NCBI GenBank assembly: GCA_039184865.1
Contig: JBCDAV010000007.1
Span: 124,001-188,000 of the forward strand
Length of the DNA stretch: 64,000 bases
Direction of reading: 5' to 3'
Origin: Thermohalobaculum sp039184865
GTDB lineage: Bacteria > Pseudomonadota > Alphaproteobacteria > Rhodobacterales > Rhodobacteraceae
The translations under genes were made by a program, and so were the position numbers. The number at the start of each line of letters is the position of its first letter. The first letter of the stretch is position 1. Positions 53,137 through 62,365 of this stretch are shown here, piece after piece. The notes beneath the pieces are model-generated. The model was not told the DNA's origin and searched no databases. It was given only the letters and a program-made list of their open reading frames with translations.

Positions 53137-54267
53137 CTAAGTCCAGAGTGTGCGCAATCGATCACGGTTCTGCGCAATCCAGAGCAGGCTCAGGATCGCC
53201 GGGCCATTGTTGATCTCGCCCGTGCCGATCGCCGAGAGCGCATCGTCCAATGTCACCGTGAACGCGCGGATATCCTCGTCCTCTCCTGGGAGCCCGAACA
53301 AACCGCCTTTGTCCGCCAGATCCGCCTCGGCGACGAACGAGGTCAGATGTTCGGCCGCGAAACCCGGCGTCGAATAGTAGGCGGCGATCTGCTCGAAGCG
53401 ACCGAGGGTCAATCCGGCCTCTTCCGCGGCCTCGCGCCGGGCCGCTGCCTCGGCATCGAGTTCCTTGTCGATCCGTCCGGCAATCGCTTCGATCGCCCAA
53501 GGACAGGCGTCGCCGCGCGCGAACATCGGCGCGCGAAACTGTTCGATCAGCAGCACTTCGTCGCGAGCCGCGTCGTAGGGTACGACCGTGACAGCGTCGC
53601 CTGAGGTGATCACGGTGCGCAGGACTTCCTCGGACCAGCCGCCGTCAAAGCGGCGATGCCGCAGGCGATGCTCCTCCAAAGCGAAGTAGCGGGTGTAGGG
53701 CCGCCCGATGTCGAGCGATTGGACATCGGCGGCTTCTCGGTGCGGGCGCAAGGCGCCTGTCGCGGGTGTTTCCGACCGCGCGCGGGCGCGCATCACGGCA
53801 CGGATCTTGATGCCGTCCCAGATGTCGTCGATCCGCTCGACCGGCGTGATGTCGATGTGCGCCATGAGTTCGCGGGCAACTTCAAGCGCCACGGGTTGAG
53901 AAGCACGCTGCCAGGATTGGAAATCCCATGGCTCGTCCTGCGAGGCCAGTTTCTCGCGCGACCCGAAATAAACCGCGTCGACCGGCCCGGCATCCGTCTC
54001 GACGACAATCGGGTCGAGCCCGTATTCGGCTTCTTCGAAATAGATCAGCCGCCTGAGATCGGCGTCGTTCAGATTGTGCACAAGAATACCGTCTGCCCGG
54101 TTCCCTGCCTTTTCCGCGAGGAAGGGATAGTCCTCATCCTTCACGGTGAGCGCGAGCCGCCCCGGTGCGGCAGCGGTAACCAGATCGCCCGAGGCGACCG
54201 GGCGGCCGAGCACGATTTCGAGCAACGCGCGGTCCCGCAGCGAGCCAAAGAAAAAGACTGGTTTCAT
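53137..54267 (-). CDS. GGCT/AIG2-like and NUDIX hydrolase fusion
   Basis: A 376-residue two-domain protein. Residues 1 to about 120 start FFFGSLRDRALLEIVLGR, the YGSL-type signature of gamma-glutamylcyclotransferase/AIG2 proteins (here FGSL). A NUDIX domain of the ADP-ribose pyrophosphatase type spans about 180-376: the Nudix box GRIDKELDAEAAARREAAEE is complete (G...REAAEE), preceded by LIEQFRAPMFARG. Such ADP-sugar diphosphatases hydrolyse ADP-ribose in the cytoplasm. The fusion of these two folds is found in alphaproteobacteria but the role of the first domain there is unclear. Confidence 0.85.
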   Translation of the reverse strand: MKPVFFFGSLRDRALLEIVLGRPVASGDLVTAAAPGRLALTVKDEDYPFLAEKAGNRADGILVHNLNDADLRRLIYFEEAEYGLDPIVVETDAGPVDAVYFGSREKLASQDEPWDFQSWQRASQPVALEVARELMAHIDITPVERIDDIWDGIKIRAVMRARARSETPATGALRPHREAADVQSLDIGRPYTRYFALEEHRLRHRRFDGGWSEEVLRTVITSGDAVTVVPYDAARDEVLLIEQFRAPMFARGDACPWAIEAIAGRIDKELDAEAAARREAAEEAGLTLGRFEQIAAYYSTPGFAAEHLTSFVAEADLADKGGLFGLPGEDEDIRAFTVTLDDALSAIGTGEINNGPAILSLLWIAQNRDRLRTLWT

Positions 54268-54491
54268 GGCGGCGGCGGCTCCGAAGGGTCAGACCGGACG
54301 CCATCTAGCGCTGGCGACAGGCGAGCGCGACATCTTTCTTGAACCGCGCCACTTTTCCGCAGGGTGAACACGATCCCGCCTTCTCGGCATTTTCTGCGGG
54401 GGATGATGCAGTATATTGCCTTGGCGAGTGATCCAATCTGTCAACCGCGACGTACACTTCAGCAAAACCTGTTTCGGAGTAAAGACGCCTA

Positions 54492-55157
54492 ATGCCGACC
54501 CACCTGCCTCCTGACGAAATTCTTGCGGATTTCGCCTGCGGAACGAGCTCACCGGAGATCGAGCTTCTGATCGCCGCGCATCTTACGCGGTCGCCGGAAG
54601 GTCGTGAGCGGCTGGGTGAGTACGAGGTTATGGCGGGCGCGATGTTCGCTGAAGAGCCGGCGGAAGAGGTCAGCGATGAGGCGTTTGACGCAGTTATGTC
54701 GCTGATCGATCAGGACCCGGCGGCTGAACGCATCGACGCGGGCGGTCTGGGCAAGTCGGTCGTGTCCAAGAGTGATGTGTGTCCGATCCCTAAGCCGGTT
54801 ATGGACCGGATCGGGTGCGCGTTCGATCAGATCCCGTGGAAGCGGCGTCTGCCGGGCATTGCGATATTCGACATCGATCTGGGCGAAGAGAACAAGGTCA
54901 GGCTTCTCAGGGCACGCCCGGGTGCGTCCGTGCCGCAACATACGCATCACGGAACCGAACTGACGCTGATCATGCACGGTGAGTTGGAAGACGGCGGTGT
55001 GACTTACAAGGCTGGCGACGTCGCGGTGAATACCGAGGACGACGACCACCAGCCGCGAGCGACCGGCAGCGAGACGTGTTATTGCCTGATTGTGCAGAAG
55101 GGCGACCTGCACTTCACCGGACGGTTCTCACGGATCCTCAACTACATAGGCGAATGA
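54492..55157 (+). CDS. ChrR-like cupin protein with degenerate anti-sigma domain
   Basis: A 221-residue protein with the two-domain layout of ChrR, the zinc anti-sigma factor of RpoE in Rhodobacter. The N-terminal domain keeps His4 and His30, but the HxxxCxxC zinc motif reads H30-L-T-R-S34-P-E-G37: both cysteines are gone. The C-terminal cupin retains all four metal ligands: His150, His152, Glu156 and His186 (PQHTHHGTELTL; DDDHQPRA). No rpoE lies upstream; the neighbour there is the NUDIX gene on the other strand. It is coupled by ATGA to the next gene. It could still sense singlet oxygen through the cupin, but zinc-dependent sigma binding seems lost. Family firm, role uncertain. Confidence 0.85.
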   Translation: MPTHLPPDEILADFACGTSSPEIELLIAAHLTRSPEGRERLGEYEVMAGAMFAEEPAEEVSDEAFDAVMSLIDQDPAAERIDAGGLGKSVVSKSDVCPIPKPVMDRIGCAFDQIPWKRRLPGIAIFDIDLGEENKVRLLRARPGASVPQHTHHGTELTLIMHGELEDGGVTYKAGDVAVNTEDDDHQPRATGSETCYCLIVQKGDLHFTGRFSRILNYIGE

Positions 55158-55795
55158 CCATGCCAAATCGGCGTGTTTTCCTGACGAGCGCTGCTGCGGC
55201 GCTCGCTACCCCGGCTATTGCCGCGACGACAGCGGATCGTGAGTTTCGGATCATCCGTGACGGCGATGATATCGGCTCGCACAGGCTGGACGCCGCAACG
55301 GGCGCCAACGGTTTCGAGATCGCGATTACCATTCGCATCGCCGTGAAGATCCTCGGCATTACGGCCTATCGATACGAGATGGACAATCGCGAGGTCTGGC
55401 GCGACGGGCGGATCGTCTCGGTCGACAGCCGCGTCAACGATGACGGGACCAAGGATCGCTGTATCATCAACGCGCGCGATAAGATTCTGTCGATCGAGGG
55501 CAGCCGTTTCAACGGTCAGGCGCCGAGCGAGGCGGTCACCACCAGCTATTACGCCGCGCCGTTCCTGCAACGCAGACCCTGGCTATCGACACAGAGCGGC
55601 GCGCCGCTCGACCTGTCCGTGAAGCAGGACGCGCGGGCCGGCTGGTGGAGCGTGCGCGGAGAACTCGACACCAATCTCGGCTATGACGATGCGGGCGAAT
55701 GGATCGCCTGCGAATTCGATGCGGGCGGGGAGCCTGCGCGCTACGACATCGCCTCCGGTTCCGGCCGGATCGGAGAGCTCTGGGCCAGCGCGTGA
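55154..55795 (+). CDS. Tat-exported DUF6134-like protein
   Basis: A 213-residue protein with a twin-arginine signal (PNRRVFLTSAAAALATPAIA, cleavage after AIA). The mature part is a beta-rich domain beginning DREFRIIRDGDDIGSHRLD, matching the pattern of DUF6134 proteins, seen next to ChrR-type genes in the order. ATG 55154 overlaps the ChrR-like stop; its own stop overlaps the next start (GTGA). Function unknown; location periplasmic. Confidence 0.75.
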   Translation: MTMPNRRVFLTSAAAALATPAIAATTADREFRIIRDGDDIGSHRLDAATGANGFEIAITIRIAVKILGITAYRYEMDNREVWRDGRIVSVDSRVNDDGTKDRCIINARDKILSIEGSRFNGQAPSEAVTTSYYAAPFLQRRPWLSTQSGAPLDLSVKQDARAGWWSVRGELDTNLGYDDAGEWIACEFDAGGEPARYDIASGSGRIGELWASA

Positions 55796-56571
55796 GCATC
55801 TTTCAGAAAGTGATGCGGCCGTCCGACGGGTCGGCCTGGGTGACAGGTGCGTCCGCCGGGATCGGCCGCGCAGTCGCGATCAAGCTCGCAAAGAAAGGCT
55901 GGACGGTCTACGCGACGGCGCGACGGGCCGAGCCGCTCGAGGAGCTTGCGGCCGAGCAGGACGGCATCGTTGCCGTGCCCGGCGACGTCACCAGCCTCGA
56001 TGACATGAAGTCCGCCGTCGCGCGGATCACCGCTGACGGGCCGCTCGCGCTCACGGTTCTGAATGCCGGAATCTACAAGCCGATGCGGGCACAGACATTC
56101 TCGGCCAAGGACGCGGCACAAACCTTTGACGTCAACCTGACCGGTGTCGCGAACGGGCTGGAGCCCGTCCTGGAGCACATGATCGGGCGGCGCGACGGCC
56201 ATATCGCGCTGGTCGCGTCGGTTGCCGGATATCGCGGCCTGCCGAACGCGGTGGCATATTCGCCGACCAAAGCCGGGCTGATCGCAATGGCCGAGGCCCT
56301 GGCGATGGACATGGTCGATCTGGATGTCCGGATCTCCGTGATCAATCCCGGATTCGTCGAGACGGAGGCAACCTCGGTCAACGATTTCGAGATGCCGATG
56401 CTGCTGCAGCCGGACGAAGCGGCGCAGCACATCGTGGACGGTCTGGAGAAGCCCGGATTCGAGATCCGCTTTCCCTGGCAGTTCGCTGCTTTCCTGCGCC
56501 TGATCGGTCTTTTGCCGAACCGGGCCTATGTCTGGGCCGTGCGCAAGGCGCTCGGCTGGGACAAGGTCTGA
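55792..56571 (+). CDS. SDR-family oxidoreductase
   Basis: A 259-residue short-chain dehydrogenase starting at GTG 55792, coupled to the preceding gene. Motifs: VTGASAGIGRAVA, LNAGI, VASVAGYRG and the catalytic YSPTKAG; the C-terminus is hydrophobic with RFPWQFAAFLRLIGLL, possibly membrane-associated, as in lipid-modifying SDRs. Operon context with a ChrR-like gene suggests a role in response to singlet oxygen or lipid oxidation, by analogy with the RpoE regulon; this is inference. Confidence 0.82.
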   Translation: MSIFQKVMRPSDGSAWVTGASAGIGRAVAIKLAKKGWTVYATARRAEPLEELAAEQDGIVAVPGDVTSLDDMKSAVARITADGPLALTVLNAGIYKPMRAQTFSAKDAAQTFDVNLTGVANGLEPVLEHMIGRRDGHIALVASVAGYRGLPNAVAYSPTKAGLIAMAEALAMDMVDLDVRISVINPGFVETEATSVNDFEMPMLLQPDEAAQHIVDGLEKPGFEIRFPWQFAAFLRLIGLLPNRAYVWAVRKALGWDKV

Positions 56572-56657
56572 TCACAAACTGGCATTGCGCCCGATTGCAG
56601 CATTTATCACGCTCCCGTGATGAGGTACGAGTGTCTTGAGAAACACGGGAGCCCGCC

Positions 56658-57113
56658 ATGATCCGCAGCCTTGTCCTCGCCTTGTCACTCCTGCTGACGC
56701 CGGCCGCCGCCGTCGCCGAGTTGCGCAGCCCCGAGATCTACACGGATTTCCGGGGGGTTGCTCTCAAGGGGTATGACGCCGTCGCCTACCATCTGGAGCG
56801 CAAGCCGATTAAGGGCCAGGACAGCTTCGCCTATGAATGGAAAGACGCGGTCTGGTTCTTCTCATCGGCCGAGAACCGCGACAGGTTCATCGCCGACCCG
56901 GAGCGCTGGGCCCCGCAATACGGCGGTTATTGCGCCTGGGCGATCGCGAAGGGGTCGACCCGCCCGATCAACCCGAAGATCTTCCGCATCTTCAATGACA
57001 AGCTGTACCTGAACCTGAACATGAAGGTTCACAAGGAATGGCTGGATCAGCACAACCAGTTCATCGCGCGAGCCAACGAACAATGGCCGGATGTGCTGGT
57101 GCTGTCGAACTAA
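56658..57113 (+). CDS. Secreted YHS-domain protein
   Basis: A 151-residue protein with a signal peptide (cleavage after AVAEL) and a YHS-like domain (GYDAVAYHLERKPIKG; WFFSSAENRDRFIADPERW; YCAWAIAKG). YHS modules resemble metal-binding domains of heavy-metal ATPases and hydroxylases; here the metal ligands are not evident beyond one Cys. Periplasmic. It is a common stand-alone gene in Rhodobacterales with no assigned function. It converges with the lipoprotein gene. Confidence 0.8.
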   Translation: MIRSLVLALSLLLTPAAAVAELRSPEIYTDFRGVALKGYDAVAYHLERKPIKGQDSFAYEWKDAVWFFSSAENRDRFIADPERWAPQYGGYCAWAIAKGSTRPINPKIFRIFNDKLYLNLNMKVHKEWLDQHNQFIARANEQWPDVLVLSN

Positions 57114-57161
57114 CAGACACGGAAGCGGCGCGAGACCCAGGGGCCCCGCGCCGCGCTCGAT

Positions 57162-58049
57162 CTACCGGATCGAGTAAGTCCCAGAGATGCGGTTTCCGAA
57201 GTCGATCGGTCCTGCGTCCCGGGTTCGCCCCGGTATTGCGATCCGGAAGATGACGTTGGGCTGACCGATCGTGCGCGTGACCGGGTTCTCGAGACCGGGG
57301 ACACCATTCGCGCGGGCCGGATTGACGGCAAAGCCGAGCAAGACCCCGGTCCCGACAAGCTGATCGAGCTTCTTGCCCAGGACCACGCCGCCGCATCCGA
57401 CGACCGAGCCGAAATCGACATCCTGTCTTTTCAGAGCCGCCATAAGCTGGTCGACATGGGGCTGCACGTTGGTCTCGAAATCAGCGTAGTTGATCAGCGT
57501 CTGACGTTCGATCGCGTTTCGGACAAACCGCCGGATGTCGGGCAAGCGCCGGTCGAGGAAACCTTCGATCACCTCGCGCACGCAGGCGTTCCCGGCGAAG
57601 GCGAGGCTCACGGTTCCGAAGATGTGCAACGGTTGGCCACCGAGGCGACCGAAACGGATCAGACCGGGAAACTCGGCTTTGCCCATGGAGTCCGGCAGGG
57701 TCGTGAAGGGCTTGCCGTCGATTGCCGGAAGCCCGACGGTCCAGGTCACCTCGTCCTTGTGCTTGGTGTACGCAACCCGCGTCGAGCCCGGGAAGCCCAT
57801 GATCGCGTCGAAGCGCACGGTGTAGACGTACCCTGTCTCGGCCGGCATGTTGAAGTGCAGAAGCTGGTTGAGATCGACCGTGACGTTCGTGCGCGCCAGC
57901 GTGCTGAGATCGGGGAAGCGGTCGGTCTGATCCAGCACCGGCGGGTCCGCCACCGGCGCATCACCGGCAGTTGGTGCAGACGGACCGTCGTCGCCGGCAC
58001 AGGCCGTCAAAAGGAGTGCCGCGAATGCGGCGAAGATATTGATTCTCAT
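57162..58049 (-). CDS. Predicted lipoprotein of unknown function
   Basis: A 295-residue protein with lipobox LLTACAG (lipidated Cys near 17) and a short Asp/Pro-rich spacer. The remainder is a beta-rich domain (DLNQLLHFNMPAETGYVYTV; FPGSTRVAYTKHKDEVTW) followed by a helical region. Anchored in the outer or inner membrane, periplasmic face. No recognised family. Upstream of it lie about 450 bases without a supported gene. Confidence 0.7.
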   Translation of the reverse strand: MRINIFAAFAALLLTACAGDDGPSAPTAGDAPVADPPVLDQTDRFPDLSTLARTNVTVDLNQLLHFNMPAETGYVYTVRFDAIMGFPGSTRVAYTKHKDEVTWTVGLPAIDGKPFTTLPDSMGKAEFPGLIRFGRLGGQPLHIFGTVSLAFAGNACVREVIEGFLDRRLPDIRRFVRNAIERQTLINYADFETNVQPHVDQLMAALKRQDVDFGSVVGCGGVVLGKKLDQLVGTGVLLGFAVNPARANGVPGLENPVTRTIGQPNVIFRIAIPGRTRDAGPIDFGNRISGTYSIR

Positions 58050-58499
58050 GGGAAACTCTTCTCGTGATTGGTTTGCACAGAGAGTCTATGCCCGCTGCCA
58101 AGCGCGAGAAGTGACGACAATCACAGATTGATCCCGGAAGATGAATTGCTTGCGAACAGCGAAGTGCTTTCTGAAGTCACTGGTGCGATATCGCCCTCGG
58201 CGGCGTGAGTGTTGGTGATGCCGACTTCGAGCTCGATTAGCGATTCTGTGCCCGGGCATCGTCCAGCGGTCGCGCCGAGATAGATCGGCCGCCCGAGTGT
58301 GGCAGAATTGCTCGGAGCAGGAACGATCCGCCGCGATGCGCGGCGGACGCCGTCCACATCGTCATCGCTCAAGAATGCGGACTGCCCGAGCCCCAAGTCC
58401 TCTGGCATGTCTGGCAAGTGGCCGCAAAAACGTCCGAGCTCCAATCCATGAACAGCCGATTTACTGTGGGGCGTTTCAAACAGAACAAGGCGCTCCGGG
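58050..58499. other. Gene-free stretch between lipoprotein and ScfR-type regulator
   Basis: About 450 bases. An open frame on the minus strand (58121-58546) codes for a low-conservation sequence overlapping the regulator's 3' end and has no recognisable domain, so it is not called. No hairpin with a T-tract and no repeat was seen. Probably holds the regulator's 3' end and the lipoprotein promoter. Confidence 0.5.
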
Positions 58500-59903
58500 T
58501 CAGCTCTCGTACCGCGTGTTGCCGCGGCGGTCCGGATCGATTGCAAGATCCTGGAAAAGCGGCTGGTGCGCGCGCTGGGAACACGCCTGGCGCGGGCAGA
58601 GATGGCAGTTGATCCCGATGGGGCTGAACGCCGCCGGATCGGTCACGTTAAAGCTAGACGCATAACCGATGCGATCAGCATGGCGCAGTTCGCATCCCAT
58701 CGCTATGGCGAGACGCCGGTCCTGCGTATCACGGCTGAACACCGGCCGCTCGGTCGTGCGCGAGATCGTGAAAAAGCGCTCTCCGCCCGGAAGCTCGACG
58801 AACTGGGGCACAATCACGCCCGGGGTCCGAAACGCGGTGTGAATGTTCCAGACCGGGCACGCGCCGCCATATTCCGCAAGGTTGAACGACGTCGCGTTGA
58901 ACCGTTTCGTGACGTTGCCCGCCTTGTCGACGCGCAGGAAGAAGAACGGCACGCCGTGCAGACCGTCGCGCTGCAAGGTCGTCAGGCGATGGCCGACCTG
59001 TTCGAAAGAGACCATGAAGGCGGCCGCAAGCCGGTCGATGTCGTAATTGGTGCGCTCGGCCGCCGCGTGGAAAGGCTCGTACGGCATCAGGTAGGCGGCG
59101 GCGAAATAATTCGCGAGCTCGACATGGCAGCGCGCGAGGCCGTTATCGGGTAGACCTGTCCCTTGCGTGAGCCGGTCCAGCACGTCCTGAAGCTCGACGA
59201 GGCAGAGAACATGGGCGAGTTGGAAGATCCGGTTGCGGTGATCCAGCGCTTCCGAGAGGTGGATCACCGAGGCCTCGCGATCATAGACCCGGAGTCCCTG
59301 GTTGAGCGTCTCGACAGTCGCGGTTGAGACATCGATGCCGTGCGCGCGTTTCAGACGCATCTTGAGCACGGCGTAGGTGTCGTGCGGGTCGCAGGGGTCC
59401 TCGGCGCGGATGCGCTCGGCCGCGCGTTCCAGTTCGGGAAAATAGTTCGAGCGGTCCCGGAAGAAGTCGTGGATGATCGTCTCGGGCGAACGCTCAAGCA
59501 TGGATCCGGAGATCCGCCCCTCGCCGGCCCGCAGCAGATTGTCCAGCGTGGACCGGTGCGAACGATGCAGTCGGAGGAACATCTCGACGAGGCCGGGCGC
59601 GTGATCGAGTGCGGCGCGCAGTTCCTGCAAATCCGGCGGATCGCCCCCGAGGGCGGGATCTTGAACGGCGTTGCGCAGATCGGAGAGCCGCGTCGAGGTC
59701 TCGTCGCGGATCAGATCCTTCCAATCGACCCCGTATGTGTCGGACAGGGCCATGAGGATCTGGACCGAGAGCGAACGCTGATTGTTTTCAAGCAGAGCGA
59801 CGTAAGGCGCGCTGACCCCGAGCGCCCGCGCCATCTGCGCCTGCGTCTGATTGTGCTCGCGCCTGAGTTGCCTCAATCGCGGTCCGACAAAGGTCTTTGA
59901 CAT
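58500..59903 (-). CDS. ScfR/RamB-type XRE regulator with ImmA/IrrE-like domain
   Basis: A 467-residue regulator. An N-terminal XRE helix-turn-helix (MARALGVSAPYVALLENNQR) at about 22-45 is followed by a peptidase-like M78 fold (CHVELANYFAAAYLMPYEPF), where the HExxH of ImmA is degenerate (HVELAN), so it is a ligand-sensing rather than proteolytic domain. A C-terminal cysteine pair (CHLCPRQAC) resembles that of short-chain fatty acyl-CoA regulators of the RamB/PrpC/ScfR group. It is divergent from the PanE-like gene with an inverted-repeat operator between. Likely target: metabolism of short acyl-CoAs; the adjacent genes are candidates. Confidence 0.82.
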   Translation of the reverse strand: MSKTFVGPRLRQLRREHNQTQAQMARALGVSAPYVALLENNQRSLSVQILMALSDTYGVDWKDLIRDETSTRLSDLRNAVQDPALGGDPPDLQELRAALDHAPGLVEMFLRLHRSHRSTLDNLLRAGEGRISGSMLERSPETIIHDFFRDRSNYFPELERAAERIRAEDPCDPHDTYAVLKMRLKRAHGIDVSTATVETLNQGLRVYDREASVIHLSEALDHRNRIFQLAHVLCLVELQDVLDRLTQGTGLPDNGLARCHVELANYFAAAYLMPYEPFHAAAERTNYDIDRLAAAFMVSFEQVGHRLTTLQRDGLHGVPFFFLRVDKAGNVTKRFNATSFNLAEYGGACPVWNIHTAFRTPGVIVPQFVELPGGERFFTISRTTERPVFSRDTQDRRLAIAMGCELRHADRIGYASSFNVTDPAAFSPIGINCHLCPRQACSQRAHQPLFQDLAIDPDRRGNTRYES

Positions 59904-59912
59904 GGCTTTCGC

Positions 59913-59977
59913 TTACAGACTTACAGAAATGTAACTTTGTTATGTAAACAACTAACACACATACTCGAAATTTCGAG
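59913..59977. promoter_or_regulatory. Putative operator between divergent genes
   Basis: Nested inverted repeats TTACA (59913-59917 and 59921-59925) and TGTAA (59930-59934 and 59943-59947), the inner pair forming TTACAGAAATGTAA. A 14-bp palindrome CTCGAAATTTCGAG follows at 59964-59977. Their position just upstream of the ScfR-type gene start (59903) suggests autoregulation and control of the divergent PanE-like gene. Confidence 0.5.
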
Positions 59978-60043
59978 CAACAATCTGTCCGTTGCGATAT
60001 TTCGCCCTACATCACGTCGCGACTCATAAGTCATCCGCGGACC

Positions 60044-61102
60044 ATGGCCATGACCCACAAAATTCTCATCCTCGGAGCCTCGTACGGTTCCCTTCTCGGA
60101 ACCAAGCTGGCGATGGCCGGCCACGATGTCACGCTGGTGTGCAGGCATCGCACATCGGCGCTGATCAATGCCGAGGGAACCGAGGTCCGCATCAAGCTCA
60201 AGGGCGAAGATACGCACCGCAGCATCTTCTCGCGCGATCTGCCGGGCAAGATCGATGCAAAGACGCCGGACGAGGTCGATCCGGCCGAGTACGATATGGT
60301 CGGCCTCGCGATGCAGGAGCCGCAATACGGAACGCATGAAATCTGGACGCTGATGGTCAAGATCGCGGAGGCGCGCGTGCCGTGTCTGTCGATCATGAAC
60401 ATGCCGCCGCTGCCCTACCTCAAGCGCATTCCGGCGCTGGCCGACATGGACCTCGACTTGGCGTTCACGCAACCGCGCGTGTGGGATCGTTTCGAGCCCG
60501 GTCTGGTGACGCTGTGCAGCCCTGACCCGCAGGCTTTCCGTCCGCCCGAAGAGGCCGCCAACGTTCTGCATGTCGGCTTGCCGACGAACTTCAAGGCGGC
60601 ACCTTTTGCCGAAGCAGCCCACAACGAGATCCTGACAAAGCTGGCGGATGACATCGCCGCGGTGGAGCTGGACGGCAACGACGTTCCGGTGAAACTGCGC
60701 GTGCACGACTCGCTGTTTGTGCCGCTGGCAAAGTGGTCGATGCTGCTGACCGGCAACTACCGTTGCGTACAGCCGGGCGAGAACCGGCCGATCCGGGACG
60801 CTGTGCATTCGGACCTCGATCTCTCGCGCGCGATCTACTCCTACGTGGACGATCTTGCCCGACACCTCGGCGCCGATCCGGCCGATCAGGTGCCGTTCGA
60901 GAAGTATGCGAAGGCCGCCGAAAGCCTCCTGAAGCCGTCATCCGCCGCGCGTGCAATCGCTGCGGGCGCCCCGCTGATCGAGCGCGTTGACCGTCTGATC
61001 CAGCTGATCGGCCGTGCAATCGACCGCCCGCACCTCGAAGTCGACCGCACAGTGAAAATTGTCGACGAAAAGCTCGCACAAAACTCGACCCGCGCGGCCT
61101 GA
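60044..61102 (+). CDS. PanE/opine dehydrogenase-like NAD(P)-binding oxidoreductase
   Basis: A 352-residue protein. The N-terminal Rossmann motif is ILILGASYGSLLGTKLA (GxxxGSxxG), as in ketopantoate reductase, which reduces a 2-keto acid with NADPH. The C-terminal half is helical with RVHDSLFVPLAKWSM and the NRPIRDAVHSD block, unlike classic PanE; opine/octopine dehydrogenase-type enzymes share this length. ATG 60044 (MAMTHK) is the chosen start. About 40 bases separate it from the aminotransferase, so the two are co-transcribed. Substrate probably a keto acid or its imine, unproved. Confidence 0.75.
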   Translation: MAMTHKILILGASYGSLLGTKLAMAGHDVTLVCRHRTSALINAEGTEVRIKLKGEDTHRSIFSRDLPGKIDAKTPDEVDPAEYDMVGLAMQEPQYGTHEIWTLMVKIAEARVPCLSIMNMPPLPYLKRIPALADMDLDLAFTQPRVWDRFEPGLVTLCSPDPQAFRPPEEAANVLHVGLPTNFKAAPFAEAAHNEILTKLADDIAAVELDGNDVPVKLRVHDSLFVPLAKWSMLLTGNYRCVQPGENRPIRDAVHSDLDLSRAIYSYVDDLARHLGADPADQVPFEKYAKAAESLLKPSSAARAIAAGAPLIERVDRLIQLIGRAIDRPHLEVDRTVKIVDEKLAQNSTRAA

Positions 61103-61144
61103 CCGCCACCTTCCCGATACCCAACGTTTACCAAAGGAAATCCG

Positions 61145-62335
61145 ATGACTGGCTTCAATGGTCTTGCCGTGCCCGGCCCCACGAACATGCCCTTCCAGAT
61201 CCGTCAGGCGATGGATGTGCCTCTGGAAGATCATCGCGCGCCGGATTTCCCGGAGTTCACGCTGCCGCTGTTCGCCGATCTGAAAAAGGCTTTCATGACC
61301 GAAACCGGTCACGTCTTCATCTTCCCGGGTTCGGGCACCGGCGGCTGGGAGTCGGCGATCGCGAACACGCTTTCGCCCGGCGACAAGGTACTTGCGTCGG
61401 TCTTCGGCCAGTTCTCGCACCTCTGGGTCGACATGTGCGAGCGCTTTGCCCTCGACGTGGACGCGATCCAGGTCCCGTGGGGCCAGGGCGTCCCGCTCGC
61501 CGAATACCGCGCGAAGCTGGAAGCCGACAAAACGCACGCGATCAAGGCCGTTCTGGTCACGCATAATGAAACCGCGACCGGCGTGACGTCGGACGTCAAG
61601 GGCGTGCGCGACATCCTCGATGATCTCGGGCACCCGGCCATGCTGTTCGTCGACGGCGTGTCGTCGATCGGCTCTTTGGAGTTCCGCATGGACGATTGGG
61701 GTGTGGACGTCGCCGTCTCCGGCTCGCAGAAAGGCTTCATGCTGCCGACAGGTCTCGCAATCGTCGGCGTCAGCCAGAAGGCGATGGAAGCCAAGAAGTC
61801 GTCCAAAATGCCGGTCTGCTTCTTCGACTACGACGACATGATCAAAACCAACGCGCAGGGGTACTTCCCTTACACGCCTGCGACGACGCTGCTGCGCGGG
61901 TTGCGCGCATCGCTCGACATGCTGTTCGAGGAAGGTCTGGAGAACGTCTTCGCCCGGCACAACCGACTTGCGTCGGGCGTTCGCGCCGCTGTCGATGCGT
62001 GGGGCCTTCGCAACTGCGCGCAGGCACCGCAGTGGCACTCGGACACGGTCACTGCAATTCTGGTGCCGGAAGGCTTCGATGCCAACGACGTCATCAAGAC
62101 AGCGTTCCACAAGTACAACCTGTCGCTCGGCGCGGGCCTGACGAAGGTCGCCGGCAAGGTCTTCCGGATCGGCCACCTGGGCTACCTGAACGAAATCATG
62201 GTCATGCAGGCGCTTGGCGGCGTCGAACTGGCAATGCACGAGGTCGGCATACCGTTCGAGCCGGGCGCAGGCACAGGCGCTGCCGTGCGTGCCTTCGCTC
62301 AGCCGGCAACCGCTGTCCGGATCGCCGCGGAATAA
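61145..62335 (+). CDS. Class V aminotransferase, serine-glyoxylate type
   Basis: A 396-residue PLP enzyme. Segments PGPTNMPFQIRQAMDV, FPGSGTGGWESAIANTLSPG, the PLP-aspartate VDGVSSIGSLEFRMD and the Schiff-base lysine in VSGSQKGFMLP (near residue 196) are those of serine-glyoxylate aminotransferase. The C-terminal LGAGLTKVAGKVFRIGHLG is also conserved. It transfers amino groups to glyoxylate from serine or aspartate. The aspartate-glyoxylate enzyme of the beta-hydroxyaspartate cycle is closely similar and cannot be excluded. Terminator follows 31 bases after the stop. Confidence 0.88.
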   Translation: MTGFNGLAVPGPTNMPFQIRQAMDVPLEDHRAPDFPEFTLPLFADLKKAFMTETGHVFIFPGSGTGGWESAIANTLSPGDKVLASVFGQFSHLWVDMCERFALDVDAIQVPWGQGVPLAEYRAKLEADKTHAIKAVLVTHNETATGVTSDVKGVRDILDDLGHPAMLFVDGVSSIGSLEFRMDDWGVDVAVSGSQKGFMLPTGLAIVGVSQKAMEAKKSSKMPVCFFDYDDMIKTNAQGYFPYTPATTLLRGLRASLDMLFEEGLENVFARHNRLASGVRAAVDAWGLRNCAQAPQWHSDTVTAILVPEGFDANDVIKTAFHKYNLSLGAGLTKVAGKVFRIGHLGYLNEIMVMQALGGVELAMHEVGIPFEPGAGTGAAVRAFAQPATAVRIAAE

Positions 62336-62365
62336 GTTTTCCCTCCCAGCAATGGGACACTGAAT

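Noticed and set aside
58121..58546. Possible 141-residue minus-strand protein
   Set aside because: Overlaps the ScfR-type gene 3' end, no domain, no clear ribosome site.
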